From the NCBI RefSeq assembly GCF_900188485.1, contig NZ_FZPH01000010.1:208624-272623 (forward strand): a stretch of 64,000 nt of DNA, given 5' to 3'. Below, one piece after another: positions 35,899 through 45,676 of the stretch. Both the position numbers and the translations under genes were made by a program. The DNA comes from Asanoa hainanensis. GTDB lineage: Bacteria; Actinomycetota; Actinomycetes; Mycobacteriales; Micromonosporaceae. The first letter of the stretch is position 1. Each line of letters starts with the position of its first letter. The notes beneath the pieces were generated by a model that was not told the DNA's origin, searched no databases, and worked only from the letters and a program-made list of their open reading frames with translations.

Positions 35899-38280
35899 GG
35901 GTCGCCGCCGGGTGTCGGGTGCCGGCCTTCTGGCCGGTGCCCGACCCGCCGGCTGGCGGGGCTGGCGACGGTGCGGTTCGAGCCGCGGAATCGGCATCCG
36001 CATCTCCTTCTCGCAGGTCACCGTGATCGGCTCGCCGAAGTGGCTGAGGTCGATGCTGGCGTCCGCGTCGCCGTCGTCGCGCAGTGAGTAGCTGACCTCG
36101 TGCTGGCGGACGTCGACCCGCAGCCGCTTGCCGCGCCACATCAGCGCGAACTCCAGCCGGCTGATCCGGGCGGGCAACCGGGGCGCGAACGTGAGGTGGT
36201 CCTCGTGGTCGCGCATGCCGCCGAAGCCGGCCACCAGACCCAGCCACGCACCCGCCAGGGCGGCGATGTGCAGCCCTTCGCGGGTGTTGTTGTGGATGTC
36301 GTGCAGGTCCATCAGCGCGGCTTCGCCGAGATAGTCGTGTGCCAACTCGAGGTAGCCCACCTCGGCCGCCACCACCGCCTGCGTGCAGGCCGACAACGAC
36401 GAGTCGCGGACCGTACGCCGCTCGTAGTAGTCGAAGTTGCGCAGTTTCTGCTCGTCGGTGAACGCGTCGCCGCACCAGTGCATGGCCAGCACCAGGTCGG
36501 ACTGCTTGACGACCTGTCGGCGGTAGAGGTCGAAGTACGGGTAGTTGAGCAGGAGCGGGTAGTCCTCCGGCGGCGTGTTGTCGAAGTCCCACTCCTGATA
36601 GCGGGTGAAGCCCTCCACCTGCGGGTGCACACCGAGCTCGTCGTCGTACGGGATGTGCATGTTGGCTGCCGCGTCCCGCCAGGCGGCGGTCTCCTCGTCG
36701 TCGACGCCGAGCCGCCAGGCCCGCTCGCTGTGCCGGTTGACGCAGTCGGCGGCGACCAGCATGTTCCGCTGGGCCATCAGGTTGGTGTAGACGTTGTCGT
36801 TCTTGACGGCGGTGTATTCGTCGGGCCCGGTGACCCCGTCGATGTGGAACTTGCCGTGCCGGTCGTGGTGGCCCAGCGAATGCCACAGCCGGGCCGTCTC
36901 GACCAGCAGCTCGAGCCCGATCTCGCGCTCGAAGTCGTCGTCGCCGGTGGCCTGCACGTAGCGCCGGACCGCGTCGGCGATGCCCGCGTTGACGTGGAAA
37001 CCGGCGGTGCCGGCCGGCCAGTACCCGGAGCACTCCTGGCCGCGGATGGTGCGCCAGGGGAAGGCGGCACCGCGCAGACCGAGCTGTTTGGCCCGGTCAC
37101 GGGCCATCTCCAGGGTGGCGTGCCGCCAACGCAAGGCATGGGCAACGGCGACCGGCTGGGTGTACGTGAGCACCGGCAACGCGAACATCTCGGTGTCCCA
37201 GAAGACGTGGCCGTCGTAGCCGGGCCCGGTCAGGCCCTTGGCGGCGATCGGCCTCAGCTCGGCCCGGGCACCGGCCTGGAGCACGTGGAACAGCCCGAAC
37301 CGGACCGCCTGCTGCACCTCCGAGTCGCCCTCGACCCGCACGTCGGCGGCGTCCCAGAAGGTGTCGAGGTATTCGCGCTGCTCCCGGACCAGGCCGTCCC
37401 AGCCCGAGAACTCGGCGGCGGCCAGCGCGGCGCTGACCTGGTCACGGATGGCCGGCAGCGAACGCCGGCTGGACCAGCCGTAGGCGAGCAGCTTGACCAC
37501 GACCAGCTTCTCGCCCGGCTTGAGCACGCAGGCGATCGTGGTGCGGGCCCAGTCGTCGTGCGCCTCGGTGTTGATGTTGGTGCGCGGCGGCCCGCTGATC
37601 TCGTGCGCCATCGCGGCGCCGACCCGCAGGCCGCTCCGCTTGGTGCGGTGGATCAGCTGCGCCCGGTCCTTGTCGGTGAGCCGCTCCTCGATCTGCAGCG
37701 GGCGCTCCAGCACCGCCGCGACCCGCGGGTCCCGGCTCTGCCCGGGCAGCTCCTCGTTGGCGACGAGCTCCGACTGCACGATCAGCCGCAGCGGCTCGTC
37801 GACCGCCTCGACCTCGTAGCGGATCGCCGCGATCGAGCGCTGGGTGAACGAGACCAGGCGGGTGCTGTGCACCTTGACCGCCCGGCCAGCCGGTGAGCGC
37901 CACTGCACCACCCGGTCGAGGGTGCCGGCGCGCAGGTCGAGGATCCGCGTGTGCGCCTCGAGGTCGCCGTATCGCACGTCGAAGGGCTCGTCGTCGACCA
38001 GCAGGCGGATCGGCTTGCCGTTGGTCACGTTGACGACGGTCTGGCCCGACTCCGGGAACCCATACCCCGCTTCGGCGTACGGCAGCGGGCGCAGCTCGTA
38101 GAACGAGTTGAGATAGGTGCCGGGAAGGCCGTGCGGCTCACCCTCGTCGAGGTTGCCGCGCATCCCGATGTGCCCGTTGCCGAGCGCGAAGACCGACTCG
38201 GCCTGCGCCAGCACGTCGACGTCGAGCCTCGTCTCCCGGACGTGCCACGCTTCGACCGGGTAGGCCCGCTCACGGATCAT
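35884..38280 (-). CDS. Glycoside hydrolase family 65 disaccharide phosphorylase
   Basis: 798 residues; maltose/trehalose/kojibiose phosphorylase fold with N-terminal beta-sandwich, (alpha/alpha)6 barrel and C-terminal jelly roll. The general acid is Glu488 in [19 protein letters not shown], which matches the catalytic glutamate of maltose phosphorylase; phosphate-binding residues fall in the barrel near [13 protein letters not shown]. It would release beta-glucose 1-phosphate from an alpha-linked disaccharide. The next gene (overlap ATGA) is a beta-phosphoglucomutase, which uses that product. Disaccharide specificity cannot be set from sequence by eye. The last ~35 residues are an Arg/Pro-rich tail not typical of the family. 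Confidence 0.92.
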   Translation of the reverse strand: MIRERAYPVEAWHVRETRLDVDVLAQAESVFALGNGHIGMRGNLDEGEPHGLPGTYLNSFYELRPLPYAEAGYGFPESGQTVVNVTNGKPIRLLVDDEPFDVRYGDLEAHTRILDLRAGTLDRVVQWRSPAGRAVKVHSTRLVSFTQRSIAAIRYEVEAVDEPLRLIVQSELVANEELPGQSRDPRVAAVLERPLQIEERLTDKDRAQLIHRTKRSGLRVGAAMAHEISGPPRTNINTEAHDDWARTTIACVLKPGEKLVVVKLLAYGWSSRRSLPAIRDQVSAALAAAEFSGWDGLVREQREYLDTFWDAADVRVEGDSEVQQAVRFGLFHVLQAGARAELRPIAAKGLTGPGYDGHVFWDTEMFALPVLTYTQPVAVAHALRWRHATLEMARDRAKQLGLRGAAFPWRTIRGQECSGYWPAGTAGFHVNAGIADAVRRYVQATGDDDFEREIGLELLVETARLWHSLGHHDRHGKFHIDGVTGPDEYTAVKNDNVYTNLMAQRNMLVAADCVNRHSERAWRLGVDDEETAAWRDAAANMHIPYDDELGVHPQVEGFTRYQEWDFDNTPPEDYPLLLNYPYFDLYRRQVVKQSDLVLAMHWCGDAFTDEQKLRNFDYYERRTVRDSSLSACTQAVVAAEVGYLELAHDYLGEAALMDLHDIHNNTREGLHIAALAGAWLGLVAGFGGMRDHEDHLTFAPRLPARISRLEFALMWRGKRLRVDVRQHEVSYSLRDDGDADASIDLSHFGEPITVTCEKEMRMPIPRLEPHRRQPRQPAGRAPARRPAPDTRRRPSEDR

Positions 38281-39029
38281 GCCGTGCCCTCCAGCAGTTC
38301 AGAAAGGTCGCGCACCACGACGTCGGCGCCGTGTGCTTTCAGGTCGGCGCCATGGGTGCCACCCACCCGGTCAACGCCGATAACGACGCCGAAGTTGCCG
38401 GCCCGACCGGCCGCCACCCCGGCGAGTGCGTCCTCGAATACGGCCGCGTTCTTCGGTGCCACGCCCAGCAGCTCCGCGCCGCGCAGGAAGGTGTCGGGTT
38501 TCGGTTTCCCCGGCAGCTTCTCGGCCCGCGCGACGTTGCCGTCGACCCGGGCCTCGAGCAGGTCGCCGAGCCCCGTGATCCGCAGGATGTCGGGGGTGTT
38601 GGCGCTCGCCGAGACGACCGCGGTCTTGAGCCCGGCCTTGCGGGCGGCCCGCAGGTAGTCGACGGAACCGTCGTAGACCGCGACGCCGTCTTCGCGGATG
38701 CGGCGCACCAGGATCACGTTCTTGCGGTTGCCGACGCCGTTGACGGTGTCGGCCTCCGGCGAGTCGTCGGGGTCGCCCTCCGGCAGGGTGATGCCGCGAG
38801 ACGCGAGAAAGGTGCGCACGCCGTCGGCCCGGGTGCGGCCGTCGACGTATTTGGGATAGTCGGAATGGGGGTCGAAGGCCGTGAACGGCTCGCCGGTGCG
38901 CTCACTGCGCCGGCGAAGGAAATCGTCGAATGTCTCGGTCCACGCCGCGTTGTGAACGGTCGCGGTTTGCGTGAGTACGCCGTCCATATCGAACAGACAG
39001 GCGGTCACGTGATCGGGTAGCCCCAGCAC
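38277..39029 (-). CDS. pgmB: Beta-phosphoglucomutase (HAD superfamily)
   Basis: 250-residue HAD phosphatase-like enzyme: beta-G1P to G6P. Nucleophile Asp14 and acid/base Asp16 in [10 protein letters not shown], cap-domain block with [11 protein letters not shown], motif II VVSASAN, motif III KPKPDTF and motif [11 protein letters not shown]. It is overlapped by the GH65 gene downstream, giving a phosphorolysis-isomerisation pair feeding glycolysis. The GTG at 39027-39029 has no ribosome binding site, while TAGATT (minus strand, 39041-39036) is a good -10, so the transcript may be leaderless. Confidence 0.92.
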   Translation of the reverse strand: MLGLPDHVTACLFDMDGVLTQTATVHNAAWTETFDDFLRRRSERTGEPFTAFDPHSDYPKYVDGRTRADGVRTFLASRGITLPEGDPDDSPEADTVNGVGNRKNVILVRRIREDGVAVYDGSVDYLRAARKAGLKTAVVSASANTPDILRITGLGDLLEARVDGNVARAEKLPGKPKPDTFLRGAELLGVAPKNAAVFEDALAGVAAGRAGNFGVVIGVDRVGGTHGADLKAHGADVVVRDLSELLEGTA

Positions 39030-39119
39030 GGGTCAAATCTAGTCGAACCCACATAGCCATGCTCATGCGCGCCCACTACGCGGAACGCACGAAAATGATC
39101 ATTGAATTCGCATTGTCAT

Positions 39120-39148
39120 TTGACATGTGACTGAGTCACACATATGTT
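39120..39148 (+). promoter_or_regulatory. Promoter with operator filling the -35/-10 spacer (DUF3224-MarR operon)
   Basis: TTGACA (39120-39125) and TATGTT (39143-39148) are separated by exactly 17 bp. The perfect palindrome TGTGACT-G-AGTCACA occupies 39126-39140, i.e. nearly the whole spacer. The predicted start is 7-8 bases after the -10, at the ATG 39156, giving a leaderless mRNA. The MarR-type product of the second gene is the obvious candidate repressor. Confidence 0.7.
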
Positions 39149-39155
39149 GGAGGGC

Positions 39156-39560
39156 ATGACCGAGATCATGGAGACGAAGCTCGAGATCACCTCCTGGGAT
39201 GAGAAGCCTTATCGGGAGTTCGACGACGGCCGGAAGTTCTCTCGGGCCGAGGTCGTGCTCGCCGGGACCGGTGATGGGTTGACCGGTGGGTTCTTTGAGT
39301 CGTTGCTCTACTACCGGGCTGATGGGACCAGCGACTACGTGTCCGTCATGGAGATCAACGGGACTTTGGGTGGGCGGTCCGGCAGCTTTGTCCTGCAGGG
39401 GTCGGGGAGCTATGACGGCACTACGGCCCGGGTCGAGGTTGCTGTGGTGCCGGGGTCTGGCACCGGTGAGCTGGTGGGGATCTCTGGCACGGCCGAGAGC
39501 GTTTCTACGCACGCCGACTATCCGCACATGCCATTGACGATTCGGTACGAGCTGGCGTGA
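39156..39560 (+). CDS. DUF3224 family protein
   Basis: 134-residue small beta-barrel protein of DUF3224 (allene-oxide-cyclase-like fold), unknown function. Pattern: ITSWDEKPYREFDDGRKFSRAEV, ESLLYYRADGTSDYVSVMEINGTLGGRSGSFVLQGSG (split around residue 55), VPGSGTGELVGISGT. ATG 39156 fits a leaderless start from the promoter upstream; GGAGG is only 2 bases before it and so is not a usual binding site; ATG 39144 lies inside the -10. The stop overlaps the MarR gene (GTGA), and DUF3224-MarR pairs recur in actinobacteria. Confidence 0.83.
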   Translation: MTEIMETKLEITSWDEKPYREFDDGRKFSRAEVVLAGTGDGLTGGFFESLLYYRADGTSDYVSVMEINGTLGGRSGSFVLQGSGSYDGTTARVEVAVVPGSGTGELVGISGTAESVSTHADYPHMPLTIRYELA

Positions 39561-40105
39561 GCGAACTCGATCACCAAGCCAATCTGCTCGGGGCGTTCGC
39601 GCTCGCGGTCGCTGATCGGGCTGGGGCGGCGATGGCGTCCGCGGGGAACCCGACTGCGGCTGCGGCGCTGTCGGCGTTGCTGCACTTTCTTGATCGGCCT
39701 TCGATCGATCAGCTTCGGCGGGTGTTGGGGTTGACGCCGTCGGGTGCGGTGCGGCTGGTCGATCGGCTGGCTGATGCGGGGCTGGTGACGCGTGGGGCGG
39801 GCTCGGATGGTCGGTCTCGATCGGTGGCCCTTACGCCGGAGGGCCGCGCGGCCGCGGAGCGGCTTTCGGGCGCTAGAGCCTCGACGCTACGGGACGCGTT
39901 GGGCGCGCTGTCGCCCTCCGAACGCTCCACATTGGATGGCCTGATCGGCAAGGTGATGGCGGGCATCGTCCAAGAGAAGGACGGGGGTGCGTGGATCTGC
40001 CGGCTCTGCGATCTTGCCGCTTGTGGGCGGGATGTGGGCAGCTGTCCTACCGCTAACGCTGCCGTTGCCAAGTATGGGGCTGAGGTTGTTCGTCGGGATC
40101 TGTAG
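39557..40105 (+). CDS. MarR family regulator with C-terminal cysteine motif
   Basis: 182 residues. Winged HTH: PSIDQLRRVLGLTPSGAVRLVDRLADAGLV (residues ~48-77) with wing DGRSRSVALTPEG. The C-terminal extension carries CxxC-x4-C-x6-C (ICRLCDLAACGRDVGSCP), four cysteines that could bind a metal or act as a thiol sensor; this type of tail occurs in a subset of actinobacterial MarR proteins. It overlaps DUF3224 and probably represses both from the palindrome at 39126-39140. Confidence 0.87.
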   Translation: MSELDHQANLLGAFALAVADRAGAAMASAGNPTAAAALSALLHFLDRPSIDQLRRVLGLTPSGAVRLVDRLADAGLVTRGAGSDGRSRSVALTPEGRAAAERLSGARASTLRDALGALSPSERSTLDGLIGKVMAGIVQEKDGGAWICRLCDLAACGRDVGSCPTANAAVAKYGAEVVRRDL

Positions 40106-40112
40106 GGGGTTT

Positions 40113-40129
40113 CCGGGGCTCTGCCCCGG
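40113..40129. terminator. Hairpin after the MarR gene
   Basis: CCGGGGC-TCT-GCCCCGG, a 7-bp perfect stem 8 bp past the MarR stop. Together with the next hairpin it separates two convergent genes. Confidence 0.6.
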
Positions 40130-40166
40130 TCCCCGCCCGAGCTGCGGAGGCCCAGGGGGAGGGGCC

Positions 40167-40181
40167 CGCCCCTTCGGGGCG
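40167..40181. terminator. Hairpin before the stop of the convergent membrane-protein gene
   Basis: CGCCCC-TTC-GGGGCG, 6-bp stem, just past the minus-strand stop at 40188; likely terminator on the minus strand. Confidence 0.55.
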
Positions 40182-40187
40182 CGGCGT

Positions 40188-40944
40188 TTAGAGATTGGCG
40201 ATCGTTCGGATGATCTCCGCGTAGAAGTTGCCCTCGATTTCTCGGAACAGGGCGAAGGGGGAGTCTGGGTTGCCGAAGAACGGACGTAGGGTCCAGCCGA
40301 GTTGGGTGCCTACGAAGCCGAACAGCAGGATCCAGATGTAGAGCAGGGTCATGCTCGCGGGGCGTTCGGTCGCTACGCCCGCTGGGCGTGCGGCCTGGTA
40401 ACGCTGTAGCGCCGGGTTCCAGACGACATGCTGTTGCTGGGGCGCCGGCGGGGCGACGAGCACGGGCAATGCGCGCTGGGGGCACTGCTGCCGGGGCCGC
40501 GGCGCCGTCGCCGTTGGCCGTCGGTGCGCCGACCGTGACCGGCGTCTTCTCCTCCACCGCTGGCGCCTCGGCGGGGGCCGGCTTCTCGGCGACCGGCGTG
40601 GCCTCTGGAGTCTTCGCGGGGGTGAGCAGGCCGTGTGCGTGCAGGATCTGCATGCCGCCCGTCAGGAAGCGCAGCCCGACGATCGCCGACAGGGCCAGGA
40701 TCGCTACGTTGAGCAGCTTGAAGAAGCCGTAGTCCGGCGCGGTGATCAGGAAGAACAGGCTGATCAGGGCGAACGCCACCGCCAGCATCGCGGTCACCGT
40801 TACCGCGACCATGACCAGCGAGACCGACTGCCGGATCGAGAGCCTCGCGCCGAAGACCAGGTTGAACAGGTAGAGCGTCGGCAGGCAGATCGCCAGCGTG
40901 ACCAGGAACAGCAGCGGCAGCTTGAAGGCCGAGGTGAGTGCCAT
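40188..40944 (-). pseudogene. Frameshifted membrane protein gene
   Basis: Two frames make one protein. From 40944 the first reads three hydrophobic segments (MALTSAFKLPLLFLVTLAICLP..., VTAMLAVAFALISLFFLI, LLNVAILALSAIVGL) and a Pro/Ala-rich linker (PAEAPAVEEKTPV), then degenerates into Arg/Pro-rich sequence. The natural C-terminus is in another frame (40188-40469): WNPALQRYQAARP, one membrane segment LLYIWILLFGFVGTQLGW, and FALFREIEGNFYAEIIRTI. Removing one G from the five-G run at 40478-40482 joins them into a 251-residue, four-segment protein. I recall intact homologues in related genera, function unknown. True mutation or sequencing error cannot be told apart here. Confidence 0.75.
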
Positions 40945-40974
40945 CAGTGGGCTGACGCTAGACCACCGGTGTGG

Positions 40975-42282
40975 TCAGCGCCACCCCACGTCGATGCGGT
41001 CGCCGCGTTCGTCGAAGAAGTGCAGGGCGTCCATGCGCACGGAGACCGAAAGGGCAGTGCCGGCCTGCACGTTCGGGTACGGCGCGAGCCGGACCGCGAG
41101 CTCGGCCGCCCGCCGGTGGTGCCGGCCGGGATCGCTGAGCACGCTCGTGCGGGTGCGCGAGCCGGATTCCTCGATCGCGGCCGGGGCGCTCGAGGCCCGG
41201 CTTCGCAACCGCTGCATCGCGTGCCCGAAGCGGCGCAGGGCGCCGCCCTCGCCGGAGTGCTCCGTCGGAGCCTTGCCCATCTCGTCGACGACGACCGCCG
41301 TGGCGCCGATGTCCAGGAAGGCCAGGGACTCGTGGCCGTGGTGCTCCAGATAGCGGATCCGGCCCTGCAGCACGTCGCCGGGAGTGTTGGGCGCGACCGG
41401 GGTCAGCGCCTCCGCGCGCAGCCCGACCACGATGCGCTCGCCGTGGTAGTGGGCGACCGCGCGCGCCCGGATGTCGTCCCACGGCAGGTACAGCGCCTGG
41501 TCGCCGAGGTTGAGCGTGACGTACCGGTCCAGGTGCACGTAGACCGACGCTTCCAGCAGGTTCATCCGCGGGCTGCCCAGGAACGCGGCGACATACAGGG
41601 TGGCCGGGCGCCCGTACACCTGCGTCGGGGTGCCCACGTCCTGCAGCACGCCCTTGCGCATGATGGCGACGCGGTCGGCCATGGTCAGGGCCTCGGCCTG
41701 GTCGTGGGTGACATAGATCGTGCTGACACCCAGCTCGCGCACCAGGCCGGAGATCTCCGCGCGCAGCTCGGCCCGCAGCCCACTGTCCAGGTTGGACAGC
41801 GGCTCGTCCATCAGGAACAGGCCGGGCCGGCGGACGATCGCGCGGCCCATCGCGACCCGCTGGCGCTGGCCGCCGGAGAGCTGGTTGGGCTTGCGGGCCA
41901 GCACGTCGCCGATGCCGAGCGCGCTCGCCACGTCGGCGACGCGCTCGCCGCGCGCCAACGCCTCGACCTTCGACAGCCGCAGCGGGAAGCCGATGTTGTC
42001 GCCGACCGACATGTGCGGATAGAGGGCGAAATCCTGGAATACCATCGCGATCCGGCGTTCGCGTGGCGGCAGGTCGTTGGCGAGGTCGCCGTCGAGCATG
42101 ATGGCGCCGGTGGTCGGGTCCTCGAGGCCGGCGACCATCCGGAGCACGGTGGACTTGCCGCAGCCCGAGGGACCCAGCAGCACCATGAACTCGCCATCGT
42201 TGACGTCCATACTGACGTTGTCGACCGCGATCGTTCCGTCAGGAAAGATCTTGGTGACGTCTTTGAGCGCGACGGTGGTCAC
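40975..42282 (-). CDS. Sugar ABC transporter ATP-binding protein (MsiK/MalK-like)
   Basis: 435 residues. Walker A GPSGCGKST (37-45), Q-loop FQDFALYPHM, signature LSGGQRQRVA, Walker B LFLMDEPLSNLD, H-loop VTHDQAEA. The C-terminal TOBE/regulatory domain is present but longer than the ~370-residue family norm, with a ~55-residue Arg/Ser-rich insertion (residues ~340-395: GGALRRFGHAMQRLRSRASS and on). No permease or binding-protein gene is adjacent, so it may energise several sugar importers as MsiK does. GTG start with GGGAGGAG just upstream; divergent from trehalose synthase. Confidence 0.9.
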   Translation of the reverse strand: MTTVALKDVTKIFPDGTIAVDNVSMDVNDGEFMVLLGPSGCGKSTVLRMVAGLEDPTTGAIMLDGDLANDLPPRERRIAMVFQDFALYPHMSVGDNIGFPLRLSKVEALARGERVADVASALGIGDVLARKPNQLSGGQRQRVAMGRAIVRRPGLFLMDEPLSNLDSGLRAELRAEISGLVRELGVSTIYVTHDQAEALTMADRVAIMRKGVLQDVGTPTQVYGRPATLYVAAFLGSPRMNLLEASVYVHLDRYVTLNLGDQALYLPWDDIRARAVAHYHGERIVVGLRAEALTPVAPNTPGDVLQGRIRYLEHHGHESLAFLDIGATAVVVDEMGKAPTEHSGEGGALRRFGHAMQRLRSRASSAPAAIEESGSRTRTSVLSDPGRHHRRAAELAVRLAPYPNVQAGTALSVSVRMDALHFFDERGDRIDVGWR

Positions 42283-42541
42283 CGTCTCCTCCCCAGCAGT
42301 CGGTTCCCCGGTGAATGACTGTGACGAGAGTTACTAGATAATCCCATCGGGTAAACGTGCCATGTTCAGCCTGTGACAATCCGACTACGCACATCGACGG
42401 CGATGGTTTCACGGCCGACGGGGAGTCTCCGGGCGGAAACAATCTGTTGATCATGTAGGCCCCGCGCAGCTAAAAGATCTTCGTTTGTCAAGCCGCGCCG
42501 TCATCCTGTGGCGAACGGCTTTCGGCATTAGCGTGGGATGC
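42283..42541. other. Divergent control region between the ABC ATPase and treS genes
   Basis: 259 bp without a gene. It holds a GGGAGGAG binding site for the minus-strand ATPase, an AT-richer patch (TTACTAGATAATCCC near 42333-42347) likely to include that gene's promoter, and no clear operator. Nothing further is assigned. Confidence 0.4.
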
Positions 42542-44359
42542 ATGACTGACGTGACGGCTGGGACTCTTTCGGTGCAGCCACCGGATCCGGCCGAGGGCAG
42601 TCACGTCGAGCGCGGCATCGTCGAGCATCCGACCTCCGACGACTTCCACCACGCAAGAAACGTGCCGGTCGACTCGACCTGGTTCCAGCGGGCGGTGTTC
42701 TACGAGGTCCTGGTGCGCGCTTTCGCCGACTCCGACAGTGACGGCTCCGGCGACCTGCGCGGGCTGATCGACAAGCTCGACTACCTGGCCTGGCTGGGGG
42801 TCGACTGCCTCTGGCTGCCGCCGTTCTACGACTCGCCACTGCGCGACGGCGGCTACGACATCCGCGACTTCTACAAGGTGCTGCCCGAGTTCGGCACCGT
42901 CGACGACTTCGTCGCCCTGCTCGACGCCGCGCACAAGCGGGGCATCCGGGTGATCACCGACCTGGTCATGAACCACACGTCGGACCAGCATCCCTGGTTC
43001 CAGGAGTCGCGCCGGGATCCGGACGGGCCGTACGGCGACTTCTATGTGTGGAGCGACAGCGACGACCGGTACCAGGACGCCCGGATCATCTTCGTCGACA
43101 CCGAGGAGTCCAACTGGACGTTCGACCCGGTGCGCCGGCAGTTCTACTGGCACCGGTTCTTCTCGCACCAGCCGGACCTCAACTACGCCAACCCGGCCGT
43201 CCAGAACGCCATGCTCGACGTCCTGCGGTTCTGGCTCGATCTCGGCATCGATGGGTTCCGGCTGGACGCGGTGCCCTACCTCTTCGAGGCCGAGGGCACC
43301 AACTGCGAGAACCTCCCCGAGACGCATGCCTTCCTGCGGCACTGCCGCAAGGTGATCGACGACGAGTTCCCGGGCCGGGTGCTGCTGGCCGAGGCCAACC
43401 AGTGGCCGGCCGACGTGGTGGCGTACTTCGGCGACGTCGAGAACGGCGGCGACGAGTGCCACATGGCCTTCCACTTCCCGCTGATGCCGCGCATCTTCAT
43501 GGCCGTCCGGCGCGAGTCCCGCTTCCCGATCTCCGAGATCCTCACCAACACGCCGGCCATTCCGGCCAACTGCCAGTGGGGCATCTTCCTGCGCAACCAC
43601 GACGAGCTCACGCTCGAGATGGTCACCGACGAAGAGCGCGACTACATGTACACGGAGTACGCCAAGGACCCGCGGATGAAGGCCAACATCGGCATCCGCC
43701 GGCGGCTGGCTCCGTTGCTGGAGAACGACCGCAACCAGCAGGAGCTGTTCACCGCGATGCTGTTGTCGCTGCCCGGTTCGCCGGTGCTCTACTACGGCGA
43801 CGAGATCGGCATGGGTGACAACATCTGGCTCGGTGACCGCGACGGTGTACGCACGCCGATGCAGTGGACGCCCGACCGCAACGCCGGCTTCTCGACGTCC
43901 ACGCCGGGCCGCATCTACTTGCCGGTCAACCAGGATCCGATCTACGGTTACCAATCGGTGAACGTCGAGGCGCAGCGGGACAGCTCGACCTCGTTGCTCA
44001 ACTGGACCCGGTTGATGCTGTCGGTGCGCCGCCGGCACGACTCGTTCGCCGTGGGCACGTTCCAGGAGCTCGGCGGCTCCAACCCGGCCGTGTTGGCGTA
44101 CCTGCGTCACCATGAGGACGACGTGGTGCTCTGCGTCAACAACCTGTCCCGTTTTCCCCAACCCATCGAGCTGAACCTGCAGGCGTGGTCGGACTATTCG
44201 CCGATCGAGCTGACCGGACGCGTGCTGTTCCCCCGGATCGGGCGGCTACCCTACCTGCTGACCCTGCCCGGATACGGGTTCTACTGGTTCCAGCTCACCC
44301 CACCGTCCGATGAGGATGACCCGGCCCGCGCGGCCGAACAGCACATGGAGGAGTCATGA
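42542..44359 (+). CDS. treS: Trehalose synthase (maltose alpha-D-glucosyltransferase)
   Basis: 605-residue GH13 enzyme interconverting trehalose and maltose. Catalytic residues: nucleophile Asp242 ([10 protein letters not shown]), acid/base Glu284 (LLAEANQWP), Asp354 ([10 protein letters not shown]). The subfamily is shown by [22 protein letters not shown] (near residue 42), [15 protein letters not shown] and [21 protein letters not shown]. The ATG at 42542 has only a weak GGGA upstream. It overlaps the maltokinase gene by ATGA, the standard TreS-Pep2 pairing of actinobacteria. Confidence 0.96.
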   Translation: MTDVTAGTLSVQPPDPAEGSHVERGIVEHPTSDDFHHARNVPVDSTWFQRAVFYEVLVRAFADSDSDGSGDLRGLIDKLDYLAWLGVDCLWLPPFYDSPLRDGGYDIRDFYKVLPEFGTVDDFVALLDAAHKRGIRVITDLVMNHTSDQHPWFQESRRDPDGPYGDFYVWSDSDDRYQDARIIFVDTEESNWTFDPVRRQFYWHRFFSHQPDLNYANPAVQNAMLDVLRFWLDLGIDGFRLDAVPYLFEAEGTNCENLPETHAFLRHCRKVIDDEFPGRVLLAEANQWPADVVAYFGDVENGGDECHMAFHFPLMPRIFMAVRRESRFPISEILTNTPAIPANCQWGIFLRNHDELTLEMVTDEERDYMYTEYAKDPRMKANIGIRRRLAPLLENDRNQQELFTAMLLSLPGSPVLYYGDEIGMGDNIWLGDRDGVRTPMQWTPDRNAGFSTSTPGRIYLPVNQDPIYGYQSVNVEAQRDSSTSLLNWTRLMLSVRRRHDSFAVGTFQELGGSNPAVLAYLRHHEDDVVLCVNNLSRFPQPIELNLQAWSDYSPIELTGRVLFPRIGRLPYLLTLPGYGFYWFQLTPPSDEDDPARAAEQHMEES

Positions 44360-45675
44360 CATTGCCGTACGCCGACTGGCTGCCGCATCAGCGGTGGTAC
44401 GCCGGGCGCGGCCGGACTCTCCACAGTGTCACGCCCGTCGCGGTCACGGCGCTCCGCGAGGCGCTCGACCACGTGCTGCTCGACGTGGTCTACGAAGACG
44501 GCGGCAGCGAGCGATACCAGGTCTACGTCGCCTGGGACGACGAGCCGCGCCCGGAGTTCGCCGGCACGGCCACGATCGGCATCGACCACGAGGCCGACCG
44601 CGCCGGCTTCGACGCCCTCTACGCCGAGTCGGCCGCCCACACGCTGCTCGAGCTCATCGAGCAGGACGCGGTCGTCGGCCGCCTGCTGTTCCGGCGCGAG
44701 CCCGACGCCAAGCTCCCGCTGAAGGCGCCGGCCCGGGTGGCCGACACCGAGCAGAGCAACACCAGCGTCGTGTACGACCGGGCGGCGATCCTCAAGGTGT
44801 TCCGCCGGGTGGTGTCCGGCATCAACCCCGACGTCGAGCTCAACGGGGTGCTGGCCCGGGCCGGCTGCCCCAACGTGGCCCAACTGCTGGGCGCGGTGGA
44901 GACCACCGACGAGCGCGGTGAGCCGGTCTCGCTCGGCATGCTGACCGCGTACGCGGAGAACTCGGCCGAAGGCTGGGCCATGGCCACCACCAGCGTGCGC
45001 GACCTGTTCGGCGAGGCCGACCTGGCCGCCAACGAGGTGGGCGGCGACTTCTCCGGCGAGTCCTACCGGCTGGGCGAGGCGGTCGCGGTCGTGCACCGCA
45101 CGCTCGCCCAGGAGCTGGGCAGCGAGACCGTCGACTTCCCCGTCGACCGGATGCTCGCCCGGCTCGAACGCGCCGCGGCCTTCGTACCCGCGCTGGCACC
45201 TCATGTCGACGCGGCGACGCACGCGTTCCGGGCGGTCGGCGGCGAGAAGATGACCGTCCACCGCGTGCACGGCGACCTGCACCTCGGCCAGGTGCTGCGC
45301 ACGCCGAAGACCTGGCTGCTGATCGACTTCGAGGGCGAGCCTGGCCAGCCGGTCGAGGAACGCCGCCGCCCCGACTCGCCGCTGCGCGACGTCGCCGGCA
45401 TGCTCCGGTCCTTCGAGTACGCGCCGCACCATCTGATCGTCGACCAGCCCGACGACGCCCAGGTCGTCTACCGGGCGCGCGAGTGGGCCGACCTCAACAG
45501 GGGCGCGTTCTGCGACGGCTACGCGGCCGCCTCGGGCGAGGATCCGCGGAGCCGGGCCAACCTGCTCGGCGCCTTCGAGCTCGACAAGGCGATCTACGAG
45601 GCGGCCTACGAGGCCCGGTTCCGACCGAGTTGGCTGCCCATCTCCCTGCGCTCGGTGGCCCGCCTGCTGAGCTAG
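44356..45675 (+). CDS. mak: Maltokinase
   Basis: 439-residue phosphotransferase-fold kinase (Pep2): maltose plus ATP to maltose 1-phosphate, which is the donor for GlgE. The kinase motif [15 protein letters not shown] and the following [30 protein letters not shown] (split near residue 325) give the catalytic and metal-binding residues. The N-terminal cap domain starts [12 protein letters not shown]. treS-mak form one translationally coupled unit; glgE and glgB are not within the window. Confidence 0.94.
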   Translation: MTLPYADWLPHQRWYAGRGRTLHSVTPVAVTALREALDHVLLDVVYEDGGSERYQVYVAWDDEPRPEFAGTATIGIDHEADRAGFDALYAESAAHTLLELIEQDAVVGRLLFRREPDAKLPLKAPARVADTEQSNTSVVYDRAAILKVFRRVVSGINPDVELNGVLARAGCPNVAQLLGAVETTDERGEPVSLGMLTAYAENSAEGWAMATTSVRDLFGEADLAANEVGGDFSGESYRLGEAVAVVHRTLAQELGSETVDFPVDRMLARLERAAAFVPALAPHVDAATHAFRAVGGEKMTVHRVHGDLHLGQVLRTPKTWLLIDFEGEPGQPVEERRRPDSPLRDVAGMLRSFEYAPHHLIVDQPDDAQVVYRAREWADLNRGAFCDGYAAASGEDPRSRANLLGAFELDKAIYEAAYEARFRPSWLPISLRSVARLLS

Positions 45676-45676
45676 C

